Assembly: GCA_010279815.1 (NCBI GenBank)
Contig: QEOQ01000508.1
Coordinates: 4,026,009-4,090,008 of the forward strand
From: Brachionus plicatilis
Taxonomy: Eukaryota; Rotifera; Eurotatoria; Ploima; Brachionidae
DNA length: 64,000 nucleotides
Direction: 5' to 3'
The notes beneath the pieces are model-generated. The model was not told the DNA's origin, did no database searches, and saw only the letters and a program-made list of their open reading frames with translations. The position numbers and the translations under genes are program-made. How positions within the stretch are numbered: position 1 is the first letter of the stretch; each line of letters begins with the position of its first letter. Below, piece by piece: positions 31,498 to 41,177 of the stretch.

Positions 31498-31889
31498 GTC
31501 CAAAGCTAAGTAAATTTCAACTATTGATTCAGGATTCACTTTTACAAAATCTTATTTTATTCCTATACAAAAAATAAATAAATTTGGTTAACAGCGCTAA
31601 TATAAAGAATAAAAAAATAATCACCTATCATTTTCCATGTCCTCTTAATTAGAATAAATTAAAATTCTGCACTCATAAAAACTTTAAACAGATATAAAAT
31701 TCTTTCCTGAATAAAGTTCAAAATAAAAATTAAATAAAAATAGACTGAACAAAATGAACTTTATATATGTAATACCTTTTGAATTAGATTTAGGTAAGAT
31801 AATAGATTTAGCAATCTGAATGTATTAAATGCAGAATTAAAAGACTCGGATTAAAAGACCGTCGTCATTATCTCTCGGTCCTCTCTTGT

Positions 31890-32107
31890 TGCCCAAGATC
31901 AACTGGTCTTAACCCAATAGAGAATTTATGGTCATATTGGACCACAAAATGGTCAATACCAAGATTACATCAGTAGAGCATCTAAAAAGCGTTCTTTTTG
32001 ATGAGTGGTTGAAAGTGCCAAGTGAAATAGTCAAGAACATGATTGAATCTATGCCAAAACGTGTCGCTGAGTGTATTAAAGCTAAAGGCGGCCATTTAAA
32101 ATGTTAA
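31890..32107 (+). pseudogene. C-terminal remnant of a Tc1-like transposase (frameshifted)
   Basis: One frame gives STGLNPIENLW, the conserved block of Tc1 transposases. After a frameshift the adjacent frame continues KMVNTKITSVEHLKSVLFDE and ends MPKRVAECIKAKGGHLKC plus stop, the classical Tc1 C-terminus (..ESMPRR..VI.A.GG.T.Y). The catalytic N-terminal two thirds are absent. It is a dead copy of a DNA transposon. Confidence 0.85.
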
Positions 32108-32454
32108 AAAATATTATGTTAAATTTTCTAGACATTTTTATTTTCATAAGAAATAAACCTCTCTTTTTTTTGCCGATTTTTTCATTTCGATTTTTTTTCT
32201 ATTCTAGTTTTTGTACTTTTTCGATTAAAAAATTTTCTCTGAATAAAATTCAAGCAAAAAAAATTTTTTTGTTTTTTTCCCAGAAACAAACCTTGAATAA
32301 AAAAAAATAAATGTTCTAAATTTTCTGGACATACTGTTTTGGATCATCATATCACAAATTAAAAGTCAAAATTTATAAAAAAAAAAAGAATTTTTTCATG
32401 CAAATATAAGCTTAAAATTATTTTTTTATTTGAAACTGATATTAATAACATGGC

Positions 32455-32520
32455 ACTTTTTCAATGTTATTTCACCATTGGATACATTTTGTAATTCAAA
32501 CACAAAAAATTAAACCATCT
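32455..32520. repeat. Solo arm of the 12-kb MITE family
   Basis: TTTTTCAATGTTATTTCACC, then ATTGGATACA and AATTCAAACACA, match the right arm of the MITE at 12,040-12,500. The partner arm is missing. Confidence 0.65.
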
Positions 32521-32610
32521 TTATTTAAAATTATTTAAATCACCGTCTAAAAAAAATGTATTTACTTAATATTTACATGATTTAAAAACAATAACAAACA
32601 AAAATTTTGA

Positions 32611-33765
32611 TCATATCCGAGTCAAAAAAACATGTTCGTTGTCTTTAAATCGTTTTGAAAACAACGAATACAACTCTTTTCTGTACTTCTGGGAAGAAAA
32701 TCCATAAAATATAAAATTAATTGCATTATTGGTGTAAAGCAAAGTGTGTACCAATGGTTGCTCAATACTTGACTCGCTTTGTTTTCCTTTGAACAAGATA
32801 AACATGACACAATAAGGAAGCATACTGAGCAAAAAATACAAATTTGTCAACAGCAGCATGTACAAAAGCTGTCTGTTGCGCCTCAAACGCTTGGATATAT
32901 TTGTCTTTTGCTGCTCGTTGTTTTTGTTCACAAGTCTTTCGAAGTATTTTTTGCTTTTGCTCCTAATTCGAGTGAGTATAATGACCGAGCAGATGCTCAT
33001 GACAATAAATGGAACCATTGAAAAGACCCCGATGTCAATGAATATCCAAAGGTTGTTCAGGAAGTTGAAATAGGCACTATCTGGCAGCGGAAAGCAAATG
33101 TAAAACTGGCCACTAGACGTGGAATTGTTCTCCACAATCAAATTTAGATTTATGAACAAAAAGTGGCTATTTAACAAAAACAGAGCTGTGAAGACACAAC
33201 CAATTGTCAAGTCAACTCGATGAAACTTGTAAAAAAACCACTTAAAATCAGGCAAGAAAAAGCGGATTGTTCTGGACTCGGTTTGTTGACCAGTGCCCTT
33301 CAATCTGGCCTTCTTGGAAAAGGACTTTCTCTTGCTTCCGAAAAAAATGTCACTGAAAGATTTATTGGTAACTACCAGAGCCCGGTCAATGCTGATTACC
33401 ATCAATATAATGCTGCTTGAATGGGTCAAAAAATAAGTCAAAAATGTGTGAATTTTACACAGGATGATATGAGTGGAACGGATTTCGATTTGAAAGCCGA
33501 AGCGAGCCAAGGCGTCTGTGGAACAAAATAGCAAAACAAGAAGGTCTGATATAGAAAGGTACAACAAAAATCTAAATGTTGATGCCTGACGCATGTTTGT
33601 CTTGCTGAAAATAATTATGTTCAAAATGTTGCCAAATGTGCCAATGCAAATTATTGTAATCAAGAGACTACTGATGATATTTATGTTCGAATAGTCGATC
33701 TCTTCATAGTCGAAATTGTCCTCTGTTAAATTGGCATCCTCCATTTCGTCCATGTCTCTAATCAT
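32611..33765 (-). CDS. Rhodopsin-family (class A) G-protein-coupled receptor
   Basis: An intronless 384-codon frame with seven hydrophobic segments. The acidic, N-glycosylatable N-terminus (NLTEDN) lacks a signal peptide. Landmarks: GNILN in TM1; LSISDLLVLL in TM2, keeping the conserved Asp; a TM3 start Cys (ILCKIHTF) and IDRALVVT at the DRY position (DRA here); a Pro-containing TM6 (LSMLPYCVMF, without the usual Trp two residues before Pro); and NNAINFIFYGF in place of NPxxY in TM7. A long basic third intracellular loop (RSKSKKYFERLVNKNNEQQK) precedes TM6. Orphan peptide/amine-type receptor; ligand unknown. The altered DRY, CWxP and NPxxY motifs are typical of divergent invertebrate receptors. 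Many plus-strand frames across it are shadows. Confidence 0.88.
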   Translation of the reverse strand: MIRDMDEMEDANLTEDNFDYEEIDYSNINIISSLLITIICIGTFGNILNIIIFSKTNMRQASTFRFLLYLSISDLLVLLFCSTDALARFGFQIEIRSTHIILCKIHTFLTYFLTHSSSIILMVISIDRALVVTNKSFSDIFFGSKRKSFSKKARLKGTGQQTESRTIRFFLPDFKWFFYKFHRVDLTIGCVFTALFLLNSHFLFINLNLIVENNSTSSGQFYICFPLPDSAYFNFLNNLWIFIDIGVFSMVPFIVMSICSVIILTRIRSKSKKYFERLVNKNNEQQKTNISKRLRRNRQLLYMLLLTNLYFLLSMLPYCVMFILFKGKQSESSIEQPLVHTLLYTNNAINFIFYGFSSQKYRKELYSLFSKRFKDNEHVFLTRI

Positions 33766-36334
33766 TTTTTTCTATTAATATATCTAGAAATTGAAAAAAA
33801 ATTATAAAAATTTTTATTTTTATTTTAAAATATTTGATGAATGTCTCTGGACAGTTCGAAAAAACCTTGTCTTCAGAGTCACATGTTGAGAACTTTTCAA
33901 TATTTTTTTATTTAGAAAATTTAATTATTAAATAATTTGATTAAATAAAATAGAACAAAATATTTGGCTAAATTTTGTGAATCAATTCACAAAGAAAAGA
34001 TATATCAATAAGAATATATTGATTGAAAATATCTGAAGAAACATTGCTTGAGAAATACTAAGAGAATTTTCGAGAAAAAAATTATTTACAATGATAAGCA
34101 AATGAAGAGAATTTTTAAGAAATTTTTAGTAATTAATTGTATGGAAAATAGTTCAAAATTAAATTTCAAGTCGGCCACAAAAATTAAAGACAGAATTATC
34201 TTATAAGACTTAATTTATGCAATTTTCTTTCAAAAATATTTTTAAACCTTAAGAGGTAATTAAACGCCTAAACACCACACCTGATTATTAACGAGGCTTA
34301 ACATTTATAAATATTTGAATCAAATTAAGTAAAAATTAATTAAAAATTTTAAATTGTGGTTCGGTGAATTAAGATTAAAAATTTTATATAATTTTTTTTT
34401 TAGCCAAATAAAATTATTAAACCAAATAAAATTCATTCATTCAAAAATGAGATTAACAATCAATATTACAAAAAATAACAAATTTAAATCCAAAAAATTT
34501 TTTATTTTAAAAATGATTGATTTAATTAGCTTTCAGATAAAAGAAATTTTTTTAAAATTAATATGTTCAATTCAAAAAGTTCAAATTTCTAAGTCACATT
34601 AATGCGGATCAATTAGTGTACTTTGTTATTTAAAAAAAAATTTTTCAACTTTTTTTTTCATCTTTTTTAAACAAAATAACTGAAAATTTGTATGATGAAA
34701 AAAGCCATTTAAACTTCAAGCAGCTTATATCGTTCTGTCATTTTTTAAATTAAATTAAACTAAAGTCACATTAGACTTTTAAATAAACTTTAAAAATATA
34801 TTTATAATTTTTAAAATTGATTGAATTCATCTATAGCAAATTCTTAATTAAATTCTTATGATGGAAACCCTTTAATTCAGAAAATCTCTTTATTTTTATT
34901 TAAATTTATCTCATATGTAATTAAAAAATATTTAAAAAAAAGAGTTAATAAATTTTCGATAATTAAAGGAGTGGACAAATTTTGAAAATTTAATGTTGAA
35001 TTTATTTTCGAAACAAAAAATTAAAAAATTTATTTCAAATTTTTCCAAATCGTAATATTTTTTTGTGTTAAATTAATTAAAATATTAAATTAAAAAATTT
35101 AAAAATGTTGCTTTAAAAATGTTTGCTTTAAAAAAATTGCTTCCATCTTTTCGTCTGGATTTTTCACTAGCTCACGAGATAAAAATTTAAACTTTAAGTT
35201 TATCATTCATTTTAATCAAAAATAAATGTATATTCTTTTTTCTTTCAACTTAATATCAAAGTTTACAATCGACTGAGAGGAGTCCTTTTAAGTAAAAACT
35301 TATTTAAAATAAATTATCATTTTTGGTTTAGAATGACTCGTTGTTAATGCTAAACTCTTAAGCTTATTTAAAAAAGTCGAAAAACAACAAAACTTTTAAA
35401 TAGAAATTTTTAATTGATTTTGACTTTTTGGCTGTAGAAAAATTTTAATTAATAAATTTGAAAATGAATTAAAAATAAAATTTTAAATATTTTAAAGATA
35501 AGGTCAAACATTGAATTGATTAAATTGGAAAAAATTTAATAGAAGATAGAACAAAATCTGAATAAATAAATAAAAACTTCAAAAAAAAAGTCAATAAAAG
35601 TTAATTTTGTCACCAAAAAAAGCACTTAATTACAGTTAAGCCTGTAAATCTCAGTAGTTACAAATTTATTAGATTGAAAAAATATAAGTTGCCGTATTAA
35701 GATTAAAAAATGTCTCCTAAATATTAATTGCTATTGTTTGTAAAATTTTTAATTTTCTTTAAGCAATTATTAGGAGAAAAACTGGAAGGCAGTTTTGATT
35801 TTTATTAAAATCTTTTATAGTTTGTGACGATAATGAAGCTTAAGTTAACGGAATGCTTCAAAACTAAGCATCCTTCCCTGAAAAGTATTGTTATTTTTGG
35901 CTGTTGCTCATCAAATAATAATTTATTAAACATGATAAATTTCAATTTTTTTTGGATAAAATGCATCGAAAGGCTAATTAGAAAGCTTTTTTAAGATAAA
36001 AAAATAAAAAATGTTGATGAATTTAAAAGATCATTTTGATTTTGAGATAAAGAAAAAAATTAAAATTAATATTTTGATCCTTAGTGTTCCTTCCAAATTT
36101 AATTCAATCCTAAAATTGTGGTATGAATTTTTTTTAAAATCTTAATTTTAATTTTTTTAAAAAATAAACAACTTTTTATTGATTTGACCAAATTAAAAAT
36201 TTACTATCTTTACCATTCATTTTTTATTTTTTTCAACCATAAAATTGATCAATCATTTACACACAATGAATAATTTGTATTCGATTTTCTAAATTTTAGT
36301 TGAACTCCATCTAGGTTTCAAACTTAATCAAATT
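33766..36334. other. Gene-poor AT-rich DNA
   Basis: No coding-like island or repeat is recognisable. A 5'-UTR intron acceptor and the promoter of the GPCR gene could lie in the first few hundred bases. Confidence 0.4.
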
Positions 36335-36578
36335 TTTTATTAAATCTCGAAATAAAAAAAGAATCAATAAAACAGGCTTCATGATAAATGTTATTTAATT
36401 TACTTCAATTTTAAATATAAAACAAAAATTTAACTTCACAACCCCTTCTTTAATTTTAAATCATTTTAGAATCAAATACATTCAAAAATTTTACTTATTC
36501 TAATTTTTTGAATCATTGTTTCTTTTTTTCCCCCAAAATTTTTCCCACATCGGACTGAAAGGAAAGAAAAAATTCCAT
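36335..36578. repeat. 245-bp duplicated block, copy A
   Basis: Nearly identical to 38,115-38,359 in the same orientation, including ACAGGCTTCATGATAAATGT and CCACATCGGACTGAAAGGAA. It includes CTTCACAACCCC, the end sequence of the MITE at 22,960-23,303. Confidence 0.85.
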
Positions 36579-37056
36579 CACAAACCATTTGAGTTCATTT
36601 GAAGTTATTATTTATATTCTCTCGTAAATGTAATAATTTCAAATAAAATTTTAAAAATTTTGTTTTAAAATTAATTATGGATCTAAATTTTATAGAAAAA
36701 TTACCTTAAAGATTCTTTATAAGTTTTTACAATTGAACAAAAGTGCAAATATAAAAAAGAGAAAAACATTTAGAGTGGAACATCTTATAAAAGTTCCACC
36801 CTAAATGTTAAGCTAGAGATTTTTTTTTAAAAACTTAAAATGAATCTTTAAGATCTTTTTAATTGAATTTAGATTGTTTTATCTTAATTTTGTAAAATTG
36901 TTTTAAAAAATTCACCAAAAAAAAAAAAATTTTAGTAAAATTTATTAATAATACTAAAATTAATTTTTGGATTTAAATAAAAAAATGTAAAAATATGATA
37001 AATTCCAATAATCATGTCAATACTATAAAAAATGATAAATTTATTTAATTTTTCAG

Positions 37057-37072
37057 AAAACAATAAAGACTG
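37057..37072 (+). other. Possible 16-base microexon
   Basis: Bounded by TTTTTCAG and GTAAAG, phase 0 in and phase 1 out. Phase-compatible with the exon-like islands at 25,804-25,908 and 45,790-45,917. Such motifs also arise by chance in AT-rich DNA. Confidence 0.15.
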
Positions 37073-38114
37073 GTAAAGCAATACACAAGGATTAGTCACA
37101 GAGAGCATTTCATTTTAAATCGAATAGTTGATAACTGGAATAGATAACAAATTTATTAAATTTTTTTCACCACAAAAAATTTGTGTTAACCAGTTATTTA
37201 GTAAATATGTAGAATTTTTTTTTTCTGAATTCGGCAAAAAAAAGTCTTTTGAAGTGATTTGTGGTGAAAAGTTTTTAGCTTGTGGGAAACAGTTTTTTAA
37301 TTGTGGGGAACCATTTATCTCTTTAATTAGATTAAGAAATATTTTTCATGTTATTCTTCTTTTATTCTACTTAAGGGATCAGTTGATATTATTTTAGGCT
37401 TGCTTTGTGACTCGTAACTAGGTAAATACAGATCACAAAATTAATAACTAAACTTACTAGAAGAAAAGATACTAGTTTTGATTTTTTTAAATAAAGATTA
37501 ATTGGATTTTCAAAATTGTTTAAATTCCAATTTTTTTTAATTATTATTTTATTTATATCTTACTTTTTTAGAAAAAAATTTTGAATAAATAGTGCTTTTT
37601 ACTCGATTAGAGTCTCATTTCCTTGACTTAATAAATACTCCAATTTTAAAGACTCTTTTAATGGTTTATCAAGCATATTTTTTATTCATCTAAAAGGGAG
37701 ATGTTAAATGAGTAAAAAAATTGTTTGACATTTATTTTACAGTGTATCACCTATGTTAATTCTTCTGCCTTTTTAGTTGTTATGTTTATTTCTGTAATAT
37801 TTTTTAAAATTTATTTATAAACTGTATAACACAATAAATAAAAAGAAAATTCATAATAATAATACATCTTTACTCGAATCTTATTTCGTATTGATCTACA
37901 AACCTGAAAATCAATGTGAAATAAAACCTTACTCTTGTTACTCACTGCTTAAGAATATTAACTCTATTCATCATTATTTGATATTTTTTAATTATTTCTA
38001 ACCCTGACAATTATTTCAAATAATTATAAAAAAATAACAAAAATTTTATTTAATTAAATAAAAATAAGGTCTTTAAATCTAATTTAATTGATTAATATTT
38101 AATAAAAAAAAGAG

Positions 38115-38359
38115 TTTTTATTAAATCTCGTAATAAAAAAAGAATCAATAAAACAGGCTTCATGATAAATGTTATTTAATTTACTTCAATTTTAAATATA
38201 AAACCAAAATTTAACTTCACAACCCCTTCTTTAATTTTAAATCATTTTAGAATCAAATACATTGGAAAATTTTACTTATTTTAATTTTTTGAATCATTGT
38301 TTCTTTTTTTCTCTCAAAATTTTTTCCACATCGGACTGAAAGGAAAGAATAAATTCCAT
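38115..38359. repeat. 245-bp duplicated block, copy B
   Basis: Same-orientation copy of 36,335-36,578 with a handful of substitutions. The two copies are 1.8 kb apart. Confidence 0.85.
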
Positions 38360-38582
38360 TTCAATCAATTTTTATTTAAAAAAAATTTTATTTTTTATGT
38401 TAGCTTTTTCATCAAAACAAGTTGAAAAGATTCAAATGGTTTGCATAGTCAAAACTTTACAGACTTACTGTCCCTTGCAAAACAGAGAAATATATGAAAA
38501 TAAAAAAATTGAAAACTCAAAGAGAATGTCAAACATGCAAGGAAATTTTTAGAGCCATGTTTGGTTTATATCTGATAAGGTT

Positions 38583-39145
38583 AAAATTTTGGCATCTTGA
38601 AGTTGATGATCAATTCAAAATATCATTTCAATTCAAAAAGTTTGTCTTTAGATGTTAAACTAAATCTTTGATTTAATTTAAATAATTTTAATGTAACATG
38701 ATTTACATGCAATGTAGATTTAGAAAATAAGAAAAAATTGAAAAAACATTTTCTCAATCCAATAATAAAATCGATTTTCAATTTAGTTAACTGATTTTTT
38801 GTAAAGTTTTATTTTCATTTTATTACTAATTTGGAATTTTTTATTTGAATTTTTGTAAAAAATTTAATAGTGAATGCTTACACAAATACTTTTGAAATAA
38901 AAAATCTCAAATAAACTCTATAAAAAATCAGTTAATACATTTAAATATTAAAATCGATTATCAATGGACTGAGAAAATATTTTTTCAATTTTTTTTTTTA
39001 TTTTCTAAATCTACATTGCATCTAAATCATGTTACATTAAAATTATTTAAAATTAATCAAAGATTTAGTTTAATATCTAAGGTTAAACTTTTTGAATTGA
39101 AATGATATTTTGAATTGATCATCAACTTCAAGATGCCAAAATTTT
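38583..39145. mobile_element. Long-armed hairpin MITE (arms about 230 bp)
   Basis: The left end AAAATTTTGGCATCTTGAAG continues through GTTGATGATCAATTCAAAAT and mirrors the right end. Inner blocks such as AATCTACATTGCAT are also inverted. No protein is encoded and no clear target duplication is visible. Confidence 0.8.
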
Positions 39146-39863
39146 ATTATTTTTTTTATTATCAAGGTCTTTAACCCGATTTTTTATCAAAGTCAGATAA
39201 TATAAACTTATCATTACATAAAACAATCAAATGTGATGGCATTGCACTTTTTGTTTACAAAATAAAATAAATTAAAAATATAATAACTTTGATAATCAAA
39301 TTTTAAAATCAATTTTTGTAGTAAATATTAGATTAAATTTTCATGTTATCTAATTCTAATGTCTTTGTAAAATTTATATTAAATAATTTATATTTATTAT
39401 ATTTAATTTGATTTTAATTTGACATTTTTATTAAAAGCTAAATGAAATGGAATAAAAATTGACCTTGAAAATACCGGTGAATATTTAACTTAACTAGATA
39501 ATTGATTTGGGGACCTAAAAGTTCATTAAGAAAAATGACAAATTTTAATTATTTATTTTTACGAAAAAAATTTAAATAATAATTTTAATGAAACAAAATT
39601 TTTTGTTATCATAAGCGGCAAGAGCCCAAGTTTTTTATTTTTTTTTACCATTTCAATTATTTTCAACAAAAAAAAAATTCACTTCAAGACAAGTTTCGAG
39701 ATTTTTAACTACGATTAAAAGATCCATCACCATGTTTTATTAAAATATGACTTTTTTTATCTTTGAATGTAAATAAAAACATTCCATTTTTAAAATTCAT
39801 TATAAAATAATTAATATATAAAAATTAAAATAATATAAATTAAAGTTTTTTTTTATTACATAG

Positions 39864-39888
39864 CTATTTGAAAGCATTCAACGACAAG
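39864..39888 (+). other. Possible 25-base microexon
   Basis: The sequence between TTATTACATAG and GTAATT reads LFESIQRQ in phase 0 and leaves phase 1, matching a putative upstream exon at 25,804 and a putative terminal exon at 45,790. It is GC-richer than its flanks. Inference only. Confidence 0.2.
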
Positions 39889-40884
39889 GTAATTAAGTCA
39901 AATAATTAAATATTCAAATAAATAATTAAATAATATTTTCCTTATATTTCAAATTTCTTGAGTCATTTTCCTTTGGTTTTCCTTTTAAGTTAAGGAAGAG
40001 TTTTTAAAAAACGAAATTTAAAAGAATTATCACCTTTTCAAATATTCTATTTTGTAATGAATGACAAAAATCGGAAAAAACCGGGACTTAAAAAAAGATC
40101 CCTGTAGGGCATTGTGAACTTTTATTCAAACCTTCAAAATTTAACAAAGATGAAATTCTTTGTCATTAATTTAAATTGACAAAATTGAGCTTTTTAAATT
40201 TTGATGATGAAACAACAATGAAACAAAAATTGTTTCTCTAGATTTTACAAAAAAAAAATTAATTAAAATTAACACAGGAAAAAATAATGATAAAATAAAA
40301 TAAGAATATTTTGAGCTTTCTTTATTTTTTTCTCTATGATATTTTGAATGGAACTTTTTTGGCAATTTGTAAATTTATTTTATTTAGATGTTAAAATTAT
40401 ATCATCGCTAATTAAATAATTTTATATTGGGTGGTTATAATTGTAGAAAATACAATTTACATGTTTAGACTGGTTAAATTTTAAAGTAATTGAAAATTAA
40501 GAATAACAAAAAATTTAATTTTCAATTCTAAATTTACATACAATTTGATTAAAAATAATCAATTTATTGGCAAATATATATATTTTTTTAAACTGGACAG
40601 TTAAATAAAACATTGTTTGTTTCCCCTTTTAAAACATACAGAAAAATCTATAGTACAATATGAAAATTTTTATCAAGAATTTAAATTTTGTATTGGAATT
40701 TTCGTATAAAAATTCACAATGCCTCCCTGTGGTACACTTTAACTTAATTCTACATTTCACAGCCAATTCTATGTATCTGAAATCTATTTTCAAAATAGCA
40801 TTATCAAAATCGAAATTAAATAGTTTTAAAAGTAAAAAATTTGGGTCTTTAACATCAAAATCATAAATCTGGTATTTTACTTAC

Positions 40885-40982
40885 GTTTAAGCAATCATTA
40901 AAAAAATCATAAAGTAATGGAACAAAAAACTCTCGCAGATTTTGATAAATCCTAGTGTGAATCCCAATAATATAATTCAGGA
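40885..40982 (-). other. Coding-like internal exon, minus strand
   Basis: Between acceptor CTTCTTTTCAG and donor GTAAGT the only open frame reads LNYIIGIHTRIYQNLREF and then FVPLLYDFFNDCLN. Strong consensus splice sites and non-AT-driven amino acids make a real or recently dead exon likely. The frame is also open upstream to about 41,005. I could not join it in frame to its neighbours. Family unknown. Confidence 0.3.
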
Positions 40983-41177
40983 CTGAAAAGAAGGTACAGG
41001 CTTTTCTGAATCATCAAACTTTTAAATCTCTATTTATTAATTTAAAGAAATTCACATACATTTACTTTTCTAATAGCTTAATAAGTTTACTAAACTTTTA
41101 TTAATTTTTTTTATTCTAGTTAAGTCTTTAATTAGTTATAGAAAAATGATTAGAATTTGAAGTACTCATTTCTTACC

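Noticed and set aside
32779..33420. Plus-strand frames of 66-80 codons
   Set aside because: Antisense of the GPCR coding sequence.
34354..34602. 82-codon plus frame
   Set aside because: Composed almost only of Lys, Ile, Phe, Leu and Asn as expected from AT-rich DNA; no splice or domain support.
37128..37397. 89-codon plus frame
   Set aside because: Low-complexity translation with no recognisable motif; the GTGGTGAAAAGT repeats look like decayed repeat DNA.
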